A program made the translations under genes and the position numbers. The notes below the pieces were generated by a model. The model was given only the letters and a program-made list of their open reading frames with translations, ran no database searches and had not been told where the DNA came from. A stretch of DNA of 34,751 nt from an uncultured Rikenella sp. (lineage in GTDB: Bacteria > Bacteroidota > Bacteroidia > Bacteroidales > Rikenellaceae): contig NZ_CAJTUJ010000010.1 in the NCBI RefSeq assembly GCF_910579375.1, positions 1-34,751 of the forward strand. The letters run 5' to 3'. Of the stretch, positions 14,125 to 22,519 are shown piece after piece (the first letter of the stretch is position 1; the number at the start of each line of letters is the position of its first letter).

Positions 14125-15430
14125 GAGAGCGAGATACGTTGCGATCGTCCTGTTGCTGAGCATGTTCGGCGGAGGCATGACCTCTGCGGCCTATGCTCAG
14201 ATGAGCAGCCTGAACACCTTTTCGCCGTACACGATGTACGGCATCGGCGACCTGGCGGTCGGCGGGAGCGCTTTCAACCGACCGATGGGAGGTGTGGGGG
14301 TCGCTTTTCGCACGCCGTATCGCTTCAACTACCTCAACCCGGCGGCGCTGAGCGCCATTCCGCGGCAGTCGGCCCTCTTCAACTTCGCCGGCGAGGGGAA
14401 AAATATTTATGCCAAAAGTCCGAATACTTCCACCTCGTACAACACCTTCAATATCCATGACCTCGGGCTGGCGGTGCCGCTGGGGAAGGGCGTGGGGCTC
14501 GGATTCTCGCTGACGCCGGTCAGCTCGGTGGGGTACACCAGCCGGTTGGTGGAACGGAGCGCAGACATTACCCAGAATGTGGGGAGTACCATTTATAACT
14601 ATGCCGGCGACGGGGGGATCACGCAGGTCTCCATGAATCTCGGGGTACATGTGGCCAAAGGGCTTTCGCTCGGGGCGGCCATGCACTACTGGTTCGGGGA
14701 TATCGAACGGCAGTACAACGTCGTGGTGAACGACTACACCTCCTCGACCATCTATCGCAACATCGTCTCGTCGGAGAACAAGAATATCAGCAAACTCTTG
14801 TTTACGCTGGGGGCGCAGTATACCTGTCGGGTCGGAAAGCAGAACGCTTTGACCGTCGGAGCGACGTATCAGCCGAAAGTGAAGGCTACCGTGCGGGACA
14901 GCCGTTTGACCTTGTCGCACAACTCGGTGATGGTGGATACCATCTACTCGGCCCGGAGCCGGACGAAGATGGATATTCCGGCCAAGTGGGCGGCGGGGAT
15001 CGCGTTCCAGGGGCCGAAACTGACCGTCGCATTCGACTACAACCGGCAGGACTGGGCCGGCGCGTTTGCCATTCCCGAGGGACAGGAAATTTCACTCGGC
15101 GTGTATCAGGACTTCCGACTCGGGTTCTCCTATACGCCCGATCAGTTCGATATTCGGAACGCCTTGAAACGGTGGACCTATAAAGCGGGGGTGCGGTACG
15201 GGGACAGCTACCTGACGATGCGGGGGAATCGCCTGCGCGATGCCGCGGTTTCGGTCGGGGTCGATTTCGCCCTCAAACGCGGTACCTTCTCCAAGGTCGG
15301 GATCGGCCTCGAATACGGCGAACGCGGTTCGTGGGCGAAGGATATGGTACGCGAACGCTACTTCAACTTTACCGTCGCGCTGAGCCTCTTCGGGAACGAT
15401 TACTGGTTCGTGCGGCCGAAATACAATTAA
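14105..15430 (+). CDS. Outer-membrane beta-barrel protein (FadL/PorV-like)
   Basis: This 441-residue protein has a signal peptide with a hydrophobic core VAIVLLLSMFGGG and probable cleavage after AAYAQ. The mature part starts SSLNTFSPYTMYGIGDLAVG and consists of alternating amphipathic strands with many aromatic girdle residues, ending FGNDYWFVRPKYN. This matches the outer-membrane transport-like proteins found behind coaX in Bacteroidota. Its ligand is unknown. It overlaps coaX by 20 bases and is followed after 168 bases by a TPR gene. Translation of the two cytoplasmic and envelope genes is probably coupled. Confidence 0.88.
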   Translation: MPNSIVRRARYVAIVLLLSMFGGGMTSAAYAQMSSLNTFSPYTMYGIGDLAVGGSAFNRPMGGVGVAFRTPYRFNYLNPAALSAIPRQSALFNFAGEGKNIYAKSPNTSTSYNTFNIHDLGLAVPLGKGVGLGFSLTPVSSVGYTSRLVERSADITQNVGSTIYNYAGDGGITQVSMNLGVHVAKGLSLGAAMHYWFGDIERQYNVVVNDYTSSTIYRNIVSSENKNISKLLFTLGAQYTCRVGKQNALTVGATYQPKVKATVRDSRLTLSHNSVMVDTIYSARSRTKMDIPAKWAAGIAFQGPKLTVAFDYNRQDWAGAFAIPEGQEISLGVYQDFRLGFSYTPDQFDIRNALKRWTYKAGVRYGDSYLTMRGNRLRDAAVSVGVDFALKRGTFSKVGIGLEYGERGSWAKDMVRERYFNFTVALSLFGNDYWFVRPKYN

Positions 15431-15598
15431 TATTTGCAAAATTCCGCCGGAACTCCGAACTTTATAGTCCGTTTTTTCCGTTAGCTTCATGAGCCGGGGG
15501 AGGCTTTGCAGCCCCGACGGAACGTTGTTTACCTCAGTTTGTTTATTTCCGGTTCGCCTCTTTTGCCGGGGCGGACGAAACCAAAACTAACCGCAACC

Positions 15599-16927
15599 AT
15601 GAAAACACGAGTTTATTCCCTGATCGCTGCTTTCTGCCTGCTGGGCGGGGCGGTCGGCGCACAGGACTTCCGCGAGGATCCCAGGTACGGGAGCGATCCG
15701 GCATCGCGGGAGCAGAACGTGCGCATCCTCAACTTCTTCAACGACGCTTATAAGGCCAAGGAGTACGGACAGGCCACGGTCTATCTGCGCCAGTTGATCG
15801 AAAACGCTCCGAAGGCGACCCAGAACCTCTATATCCGCGGCGTCGAGATCTATAAGAGCAAGGCGCTCGGGGCGCAGAGCTTGCAGGAGCGGAAAATGTA
15901 TGTGGACAGCATCCTCTGGTTTTTCGACAAACGGATCGAAGCCTTCGGCAACCATCCGCAGCGCGGCGAAGCATATCTGCGGGGGGAAAAGGCGAAAGCC
16001 TTCCTCGCTATGATGCCGGCCGACCGCGAACGGCTCTTCCAGTTCTTCCAGGAGGCTTTGCATGAAAAACACCCGCTCAATCCGGGCTTGGCGGTGACCT
16101 ACTTCAACTCGGTGGTCGAAAGCTACCGCCTCGACGATGTGACGCCGGAACAGGTGATCGATATTTATGAGCGGCTCAGCCAGCGGCTGGCGGGGTGCGA
16201 ATCGCCGGAACGCGCCGAGGCGATGAAGGCGATCGACGACCTCTTCGCGTCGAGCGGGGCGGCCAATTGCGAGACCGTCGAAAAAATCTATCGGCCCAAA
16301 TACGAAGCCGATCCGGGGAATGCCAAACTGATCGAAACCATTCTCGCGCTGCTTCGGCGCGGGAACTGCTCCAGCGACTTCTACCTGACGATGCTGGAGA
16401 AATACTATGCCGCCAATCCGCGGCCGGACGTGGCGGTGCAGCTCGCTTCGCTGTTCCAGGAAAAACAGGAGTTCGGAAAGGCGATGGAGTACCTCCGTAT
16501 CGCCATCGACAACGAGACCGATCCGGCACAGAAGACCAACTTCATGTTGCAGGGCGCCGGGATGGCGCTCTCGTCCAGCTCGTATCGCGAAGCGGCCCAG
16601 TTTGCCCGTCAGGCTATCGACAACGATCCGAATAACGGGCTGGCCTACTTCATCCTCGCATCGGCTTATGCAGGCGGGAGCGGCAGTGCGTGCAGCGGAT
16701 TCGACCGGCAGACCGCTTTCTGGCTCGTGGTCGACAACCTGGCCCAGGCACGGCGCTTGTTGCCGGCGGATGATCCGCAGCAGTCCACGATTTCGCAGAT
16801 GATCGGAAACTACAGCGCAAACTTCCCGAAGACGGAGGAAACTTTTATGCGCGGGCTCAATCCGGGGGACTCGTACACCGTCAATTGCGGCTGGATCAGC
16901 GGCCGGACGGTGGTGCGGGAACGGTAA
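15599..16927 (+). CDS. Secreted tetratricopeptide-repeat protein
   Basis: This 442-residue protein has a signal peptide (MKTRVYSLIAAFCLLGGAVG, cleavage near AQD). It is then almost all helical, with TPR-like pairs such as NDAYKAKEYGQATVYLRQLI near residue 50 and FGKAMEYLRIAIDNETDPAQ near 300. A final TPR region (SSYREAAQFARQAIDNDPNN) is followed by a C-terminal strand-like tail. TPRs bind other proteins; this one should act in the periplasm. Its place between an outer-membrane barrel gene and lptC suggests envelope assembly. The start at 15599 is chosen for the signal peptide; the open frame upstream is unlikely. Confidence 0.85.
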   Translation: MKTRVYSLIAAFCLLGGAVGAQDFREDPRYGSDPASREQNVRILNFFNDAYKAKEYGQATVYLRQLIENAPKATQNLYIRGVEIYKSKALGAQSLQERKMYVDSILWFFDKRIEAFGNHPQRGEAYLRGEKAKAFLAMMPADRERLFQFFQEALHEKHPLNPGLAVTYFNSVVESYRLDDVTPEQVIDIYERLSQRLAGCESPERAEAMKAIDDLFASSGAANCETVEKIYRPKYEADPGNAKLIETILALLRRGNCSSDFYLTMLEKYYAANPRPDVAVQLASLFQEKQEFGKAMEYLRIAIDNETDPAQKTNFMLQGAGMALSSSSYREAAQFARQAIDNDPNNGLAYFILASAYAGGSGSACSGFDRQTAFWLVVDNLAQARRLLPADDPQQSTISQMIGNYSANFPKTEETFMRGLNPGDSYTVNCGWISGRTVVRER

Positions 16928-16975
16928 TCCGATTCACGCGGGATACCTTCTCTCTTCTTGCGCGACTTGTGTTCG

Positions 16976-17638
16976 ATGCTTATGAACGAAAATAGAGACC
17001 GACCGACCCACTGTCGGAGCGGGCGAGTGCTTGCCGCTGTTTTTTCAGCGGCAAGCATCCTTTTTTTCGCCCGGTGCGGAAACAACGAGCCGAAACCGAC
17101 GGTGGACGACCCTGAGACGACACCAACCCAGGTGAGCTATAACCACCGGAGAATTAATTCTGTTGACGGCAATTTACAGTACCGGATGGAGACCCCCCTG
17201 CTCGAACGGTACGAGCTGGCCAAGGAACCCTTTATGGAGTTTCGCGAGGGAATCAAAGTCGAGACCTTCGACTCCGCCTTGCGGGTCGAGAGCGATATCG
17301 TAGCCGACTACGCCCGCTTCAACGAGACCCAAAAACTCTGGGAAGCGCGCGGAAACGTCATCGCACACAACTACGAGGAGGGGAAAGAGACCCGTACTCT
17401 CCTGACCGAACGCCTCTTCTGGGACCAGACCGCCAAGAAGATATACAGCGACACGATCGCCCGGGTGATCGACGGCGGGAGCGTGCACGTCGGGCGGAAC
17501 TTCGAAGCCGACGAAAGTTTCGAACGATGGAGCTTCCGGAACACCGTCGGACAGATCGAAGTCGATGCCGCGGCCATGCGCGACACCTCGGCAACCGCCT
17601 CATCGCCGGTGGCGGCGGACACTTCGGCTATTAAATAG
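16976..17638 (+). CDS. lptC: LPS export protein LptC
   Basis: This protein has about 220 residues. The N-terminus is a hydrophobic helix ending FFARCGNN, a probable lipobox, so it may be lipid-anchored as in other Bacteroidota LptC proteins. The beta-jellyroll region fits LptC/DUF1239: EFREGIKVETFDSALRVESD, YARFNETQKLWEARGNVIAH, then LLTERLFWDQTAKKIYSDT. LptC links the LptBFG transporter to LptA for lipopolysaccharide transfer across the periplasm. Two ATGs (16976 and 16982) are nearly equal; TTG at 16958 is less likely. It is 9 bases from the next gene. A short tail rich in Ser/Ala/Thr follows the fold. Confidence 0.88.
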   Translation: MLMNENRDRPTHCRSGRVLAAVFSAASILFFARCGNNEPKPTVDDPETTPTQVSYNHRRINSVDGNLQYRMETPLLERYELAKEPFMEFREGIKVETFDSALRVESDIVADYARFNETQKLWEARGNVIAHNYEEGKETRTLLTERLFWDQTAKKIYSDTIARVIDGGSVHVGRNFEADESFERWSFRNTVGQIEVDAAAMRDTSATASSPVAADTSAIK

Positions 17639-17647
17639 GCACTTTTC

Positions 17648-18910
17648 ATGGGAACAATCCTCCTCGTCATACTCATCGCCCTGCTGCTCTCGGCCTTTTT
17701 CTCCGGGATGGAGATCGCATTCCTCTCCTCGAACAAACTGAGGCTCGAAATCGAACGCAAACAGCACCCGACCTACGGGCGGATCGCCAGCCTCTTTCTC
17801 AAGGCGCCGGGACAGTATATCTCCACCATTCTGGTCGGGAACAATATCGCGCTGGTCGTCTATTCGATCTTCATGAGCCTCCTCTATACGGCTATCGCCG
17901 GGCGATCCAACTACGCGGCCGAGACTTTGATCTCGACCCTTATTATCATCTTCACCGCGGAATTCTTGCCCAAAGCGGTGGTGCGCGCCAATCCGAACTT
18001 CTACCTTCGGACGTTCGCCGTGCCGCTCTACGTGTTTTACATCCTCTTCTATCCGATCTCGAAATTCGCCACCCTGCTCTCTACCGGCCTGTTGCGACTG
18101 TTGGGGCGACGCGTGGAAGAGACCCCGCAGATCACGGAGTTCGGCAAGGTCGATTTGGCCACCCTCGTCGAGGAGGCGGCCGTGGGCGAGGAGGGCGACG
18201 CTGCGGAACGGGAGGACAGTGAACAGCGCGTGAGGCTCTTCCAGAACGCCCTCGACTTCTCGGAACAGCGCGTGCGGGAGTGCATGGTGCCGCGCACCGA
18301 GATGGAGGCCATCGAGGTCGGCGAAGGGGTCGACGACCTGCGCCGGATGTTCGTCGGCACCGGATTCTCGCGCCTGCCGGTCTACGACGGGACGATCGAC
18401 AACATCATCGGATATGCCAACCTGAAGAGCCTGTTCGACGGGCCGAAGACGATCCGGGAGGTGTTGCAGGAGACCTTGTACGTGCCCGAGACCATGTCGC
18501 AGCGGAAGCTGCTCGAAGCCTTTACCCGGTCGAACAAGTCGCTGGCCGTCGTGATCGACGAGTTCGGCGGCACGGCCGGGATGGTCACCCTGGAGGACTT
18601 GCTGGAGCAGATTTTCGGCGAAATCGAGGACGAACACGACGCCGATCATTTGGTCGAAAAGGAGGTCGCCCCCGGCGAATACGTGTTGGCGGGACGGCTG
18701 GAGATCGATCACCTGAACGAGACTTACGACCTGAGGATTCCCGAGTCGGATCGCTACGAAACCTTGGCGGGGTATATCCTCGACCGCAGCGAAGATCTGC
18801 CCAAACCGGGGGATACGTTGCGCGCTGACGGACTGAAGATCAAGATACTCCGAACGGGGCACGCCCGCATCGAACTCGTCCAGCTCGTCCGGACGGAAAA
18901 GGCCAGGTAG
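17648..18910 (+). CDS. GldE-like CNNM/CBS/CorC membrane protein
   Basis: This 420-residue protein has an N-terminal DUF21/CNNM membrane domain with about three to four helices (residues 1-140; SAFFSGMEIAFLSSNKLRLE, FLPKAVVRANPNF). A CBS pair follows (about 215-325; VRECMVPRTEMEAIEVGEG, VVIDEFGGTAGMVTLEDLLE). A CorC_HlyC domain ends it (about 330-418; LAGRLEIDHLNETYDL, YETLAGYILDRSEDLPKPGD). Such proteins are linked to Mg/Co efflux; the Bacteroidota branch includes GldE of gliding motility. No other gld gene is here, so a gliding role is not implied. The start at 17648 follows lptC by 9 bases. Confidence 0.9.
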   Translation: MGTILLVILIALLLSAFFSGMEIAFLSSNKLRLEIERKQHPTYGRIASLFLKAPGQYISTILVGNNIALVVYSIFMSLLYTAIAGRSNYAAETLISTLIIIFTAEFLPKAVVRANPNFYLRTFAVPLYVFYILFYPISKFATLLSTGLLRLLGRRVEETPQITEFGKVDLATLVEEAAVGEEGDAAEREDSEQRVRLFQNALDFSEQRVRECMVPRTEMEAIEVGEGVDDLRRMFVGTGFSRLPVYDGTIDNIIGYANLKSLFDGPKTIREVLQETLYVPETMSQRKLLEAFTRSNKSLAVVIDEFGGTAGMVTLEDLLEQIFGEIEDEHDADHLVEKEVAPGEYVLAGRLEIDHLNETYDLRIPESDRYETLAGYILDRSEDLPKPGDTLRADGLKIKILRTGHARIELVQLVRTEKAR

Positions 18911-18968
18911 GGCGAGGGCGCTTTTGCCGCATACGACGCACACTGTTACGTATGTCGAAAAAAAACAG

Positions 18969-18976
18969 TACATTTG
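18969..18976 (+). promoter_or_regulatory. -7 promoter box of ppiD (TACATTTG)
   Basis: TACATTTG is a perfect TAnnTTTG. It lies about 67 bases upstream of the ppiD ATG, in the 133-base gap after the GldE-like gene, so ppiD probably has its own promoter as well as readthrough. Confidence 0.5.
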
Positions 18977-19043
18977 CCCCATTATATCGGCGTGCGCGGC
19001 GCGGCGTCGTTCCACAAGCAAATAAAAAAGAGAATATAACAGC

Positions 19044-21110
19044 ATGGTAACTCTCAACACCCTCAGAAACAAAGGCGGCGTGCTGCTCGCGATCGTGATC
19101 GGCGTCGCGTTGCTGGCTTTCGTGCTCGGTGACATGTTCACCTCGGGGAGCACCCTGATGAACAGCTCGAAGATGAACGTCGGGACGATCGACGGCGAAA
19201 AAATCTCGATGCAGGAGTACGGACACGCTATCGACGAACTCACCGAAGTACAGCGGATTACCACCGGACGCGAAGGCTCCAACGAAGAGCAGAACGAGAT
19301 GATCCGCGTGCAGGCGTGGGATCTGATGATCCGGAACAAGGCCTTGAAACCGGCGCTGGCGGAGGTGGGGCTGACCGTTTCGGACGAAGAACTGGTCGAT
19401 CTGATGAGCGGTGCCAACCCGTCGCCGATTCTGGTCCAGATGTTCGGCGATCCGCAGACCGGGCGGTTCGAACCGGCCATGCTGCGGCAGCTGCTGGCCA
19501 ATGTCGAACAGGATCCGACTGGCCGGTTGCAGATTTTCTGGAACTATTTGCAGGGCGAGGTGGCCGACCAGAGCCTGATCTTCAAATTCAAAACCTTGGT
19601 GGACAAGGCGGCTTACGTAACGGGCTTCGAAGCCGAACGCATGGCGGCCTTGGAGGGGGAAACGTACGGGGTGGACTACCTCGTGAGCCGGTACGAATCG
19701 GTGCCGGACAGCACGGTGACGGTGAACGATGCTGCGCTGCGGAAATACTACGACACGCATCGCGGGATGTTCCGGCAGCAGGACTTGCGCGAGATCGAAT
19801 ACGTCACCTTCGAAGCGCTTCCTTCGCAGGAAGACTATGCGGCGGCGGAAAAGAACGTTCGCGAGATGGCGGACGGGCTGCGGACGACCGGCAATGTGCG
19901 TCAGTTCGTCTCGATGAACTCGCACAATCCGTTCGATGCCAGATACTATAAGGCCGGGGAGTTGACCGGCGAATTGGGCGCGTTCGCTTTCGGGGCGGGG
20001 GCCGATGAGGTGTACGGGCCGGTATTGAGCGGCGACCAGTGGACGATGGCCCGGGTGGCTGATGTGCAGACCATGCCGGACAGCGTGCGGTTGAGCAGCA
20101 TCGTGATTCCGGCGGAACCGAAGGCTTTTGCCGACAGTTTGTTGAACGCTTTGCAGCGCGGGGCGGACTTTGCCGCTGCAGCGCGGGCCCACTCGGTCGA
20201 AGCGCAGCAGGTCGACGGTGACGGCGACCTCGGGATGATGGATCCGCAGGTGTTGGCGCCGCAGTTCGCGGATGTCGTGAAGGAGATGAATGTCGGCGAT
20301 ATCCGGACGGTGGCGACGCCGGAGGCGATCTGCATCCTGAAAATGACGGATCGCAAAGGGATGGCGCGCCGGGTGCAGCTCGGGGTGCTGAATTACAATG
20401 TGGAGGCGAGCGAACAGACTCGGAATCAGGTTTATGGCGAGGCCAATAAATTCGCTACGGCAGCGGCTGCGGGCGGATTCGAGAAGGCGGTGAACGACGC
20501 GGCGCTGGCTAAGCGGGTGGCGACTATCAGTTCGAACGACCGGACGGTCGGCGGGATCCAGCAGTCGCGCGAGCTGGCCCGGTGGGCTTTCAATGGCGAA
20601 CAGGGCGAGCTGTCGGACGTCAAAGAGTTCGGTAACTATTTCGTGGTGGCGACCATTACCGGGGTGCGGGAAAAGGGAATCGCACCGTTCGAACAGGTGA
20701 AAGAGGACTTGAAAACTTTGGTCGTGCGGGAGAAAAAGGGTGAAATGCTGGCGGCGAAAATGAAGGGGGCGGCTTCGGTGGCGGCCTTGGCTTCGACCTT
20801 GGGGGTGGATACGCTGCACAACGACGATATCAATTTCGGCGGATTCATGGCTCCGGAGGTCGGTTTCGATCCGGCATTTACCGGCGGGGTGTCGGGGATA
20901 GGCAAGACGGGGGTGGTTTCGAAACCTATCGTCGGTCGGATCGGAGTCTATGCGGCTCAGATCACCGATCAGCGGAAAGCGGCTCCGATGGATGTGGCGG
21001 TGGAAAAGGCTCGTCTGGCGGCGGAAGCGCAGCAGAGTGCGTTTATGGCCGCTTACGAAGCGTTCCTCGACTTGTGCGACATTCAGGATACGCGCTACCG
21101 GTTCTATTAA
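19044..21110 (+). CDS. PpiD/SurA-type periplasmic peptidyl-prolyl isomerase
   Basis: This 688-residue protein is anchored by one N-terminal membrane helix (residues about 12-31, GVLLAIVIGVALLAFVLGDM). A SurA_N-like chaperone domain follows (about 40-250, including GTIDGEKISMQEYGHAIDEL). A parvulin domain is near 345-440, with GADFAAAARAHS, GDGDLGMMDPQVLAPQF and VGDIRTVATPEAICILKM. A second, degenerate PPIase-like region follows. It folds exported and outer-membrane proteins. The layout matches Escherichia PpiD and its Bacteroidota homologues. It is the last gene of the envelope cluster, ahead of a strong terminator. Confidence 0.93.
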   Translation: MVTLNTLRNKGGVLLAIVIGVALLAFVLGDMFTSGSTLMNSSKMNVGTIDGEKISMQEYGHAIDELTEVQRITTGREGSNEEQNEMIRVQAWDLMIRNKALKPALAEVGLTVSDEELVDLMSGANPSPILVQMFGDPQTGRFEPAMLRQLLANVEQDPTGRLQIFWNYLQGEVADQSLIFKFKTLVDKAAYVTGFEAERMAALEGETYGVDYLVSRYESVPDSTVTVNDAALRKYYDTHRGMFRQQDLREIEYVTFEALPSQEDYAAAEKNVREMADGLRTTGNVRQFVSMNSHNPFDARYYKAGELTGELGAFAFGAGADEVYGPVLSGDQWTMARVADVQTMPDSVRLSSIVIPAEPKAFADSLLNALQRGADFAAAARAHSVEAQQVDGDGDLGMMDPQVLAPQFADVVKEMNVGDIRTVATPEAICILKMTDRKGMARRVQLGVLNYNVEASEQTRNQVYGEANKFATAAAAGGFEKAVNDAALAKRVATISSNDRTVGGIQQSRELARWAFNGEQGELSDVKEFGNYFVVATITGVREKGIAPFEQVKEDLKTLVVREKKGEMLAAKMKGAASVAALASTLGVDTLHNDDINFGGFMAPEVGFDPAFTGGVSGIGKTGVVSKPIVGRIGVYAAQITDQRKAAPMDVAVEKARLAAEAQQSAFMAAYEAFLDLCDIQDTRYRFY

Positions 21111-21182
21111 TCGGTGTGAATTTGTCCCGGCTCTATTAAGTAAGAGGCTTAGCCTTTTTACGGATTGTATCGCATATATGTC

Positions 21183-21218
21183 GGCCTTACGCAGCATCGA
21201 CCGCGTAAGGCCTTTTTT
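21183..21218 (+). terminator. Intrinsic terminator behind ppiD
   Basis: GGCCTTACGC (21183-21192) pairs perfectly with GCGTAAGGCC (21203-21212) across a ten-base loop, followed by six T (21213-21218). It lies about 70 bases past the ppiD stop. Confidence 0.93.
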
Positions 21219-21238
21219 ACAGATATACGCCTCATCGA

Positions 21239-22507
21239 ATGAAATTCAGTGCCATTCCTTTGTATGCCCGAATCCTGCTCGGAATGATAGTCGGGATCGC
21301 GATCGGTCTGCTGGCCGTTCCGTGCGGTTTCTCCGGTCTGGTGACCGACTGGGTGAAACCTTTTGGCGAAATTTTCATGCGCCTGCTGAAATTTATCGCC
21401 ATTCCGCTCGTGATGGTCTCGCTGATTAAGGGGGTGGGGAGCCTCGGCGACATTGCCTCGCTTTCTAAAATCGGTTTGCGGACGATCGGTATCTATATCT
21501 GTACCACCGTGTTGGCCATTGCTGTCGGGCTGGTGCTCGTCGAGGCGATTGCCCCGGGGAAGGTCGTAGGCGCCGAGAGCGCGGCGGCTATGGAGGCGGA
21601 CTATCGGGCGGCTGTCACGGAGCGCAGCGTCCAGGCCGAGGGGATGGCTGAGGTACCGCCGTTGCAGTTTCTGGTCGATATCTTTCCGGACAACTGGATC
21701 GGAGCGATGGGCGATAACGGCCGGATGTTGCAGATTATCGTGATCGCGGTGCTGGTCGGGGTGGCGGTTCTATCGGCGGGACGGGAGCGGACGGAACCGT
21801 TCATGAAGCTGATCGACGCGTTGGATGCGATTCTTCTGCGACTGATCGACCTGATTATGCGGTATGCGCCGATCGGTGTGGCGGCTTTGATGGCTGGGAT
21901 GGTCGCCGACACGGCGGGGAATTTGGAGCTGCTCGGGGCGTTGGGGCTCTATGTGGTGACGGTGGTGTTGGGACTTTTGTTGATGATTTTTCTGTTTTAT
22001 CCGTTGCTGGTTCACTTTTTCTCGAAGATTCCCGTGCGGAAATTCCTCCGGACGATGTCGCCGGTGCAGCTGTTGGCTTTCACCACCAGTTCGAGCGCGG
22101 CGACGCTGCCGCTCAATATGGAGGTCGTCGAACGAAAGTTGGGGGTTTCGCAGCGTGTCACCTCTTTTGTCTTGCCGATGGGGATGACGATCAACATGGA
22201 CGGTACGAGCCTGTATCAGGCGGTGGCGGCGGTGTTTATCGCTCAGGTGTTGGGGATCGACCTGACGGGGGTGCAGTTGCTGACGATTGTGGCGACGACG
22301 ACGCTCTCGTCGATCGGGACGCCGGGGGTGCCGGGCGGGAGTATCGTGGTGCTGTTGATGGTGTTGTCGTCGGTGGGGATTCCGCCGGAGGGGCTGGCTC
22401 TGATTCTGGGGCTCGACCGGCCGTTGGATATGCTGCGGACGGTGGTGAATGTCACGGGCGATGCGACGGTGGCTTCGATCGTCGATGCCGGTACTTCCAA
22501 TGACTAA
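21239..22507 (+). CDS. Dicarboxylate/amino acid:cation symporter (DAACS family)
   Basis: This 422-residue integral membrane protein has about eight helices and two re-entrant loops. Diagnostic motifs are FTTSSSAATLPLNME (serine-rich HP1, near 281), GMTINMDGTSLYQ (near 315, the NMDGT sodium site), IGTPGVPGGS (HP2) and DRPLDMLRTVVNVTGDATVA (near 393), which carries the Asp and Asn that bind the substrate. It should import glutamate, aspartate or C4-dicarboxylates with Na+ or H+; which one cannot be told. A fucosidase gene follows after 12 bases, so they are probably co-transcribed although no metabolic link is obvious. Confidence 0.93.
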   Translation: MKFSAIPLYARILLGMIVGIAIGLLAVPCGFSGLVTDWVKPFGEIFMRLLKFIAIPLVMVSLIKGVGSLGDIASLSKIGLRTIGIYICTTVLAIAVGLVLVEAIAPGKVVGAESAAAMEADYRAAVTERSVQAEGMAEVPPLQFLVDIFPDNWIGAMGDNGRMLQIIVIAVLVGVAVLSAGRERTEPFMKLIDALDAILLRLIDLIMRYAPIGVAALMAGMVADTAGNLELLGALGLYVVTVVLGLLLMIFLFYPLLVHFFSKIPVRKFLRTMSPVQLLAFTTSSSAATLPLNMEVVERKLGVSQRVTSFVLPMGMTINMDGTSLYQAVAAVFIAQVLGIDLTGVQLLTIVATTTLSSIGTPGVPGGSIVVLLMVLSSVGIPPEGLALILGLDRPLDMLRTVVNVTGDATVASIVDAGTSND

Positions 22508-22519
22508 TCCGTTTCAATT

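Noticed and set aside
17033..17054. GC-rich hairpin near the start of lptC
   Set aside because: It lies within the coding sequence of the lptC signal region and its T-run encodes protein; nothing suggests a terminator or attenuator.
18840..21197. 785-codon minus-strand frame opposite ppiD
   Set aside because: It is antisense to a well-supported PpiD-type gene; its composition, rich in Arg/His/Leu, is typical of reverse-frame shadows.
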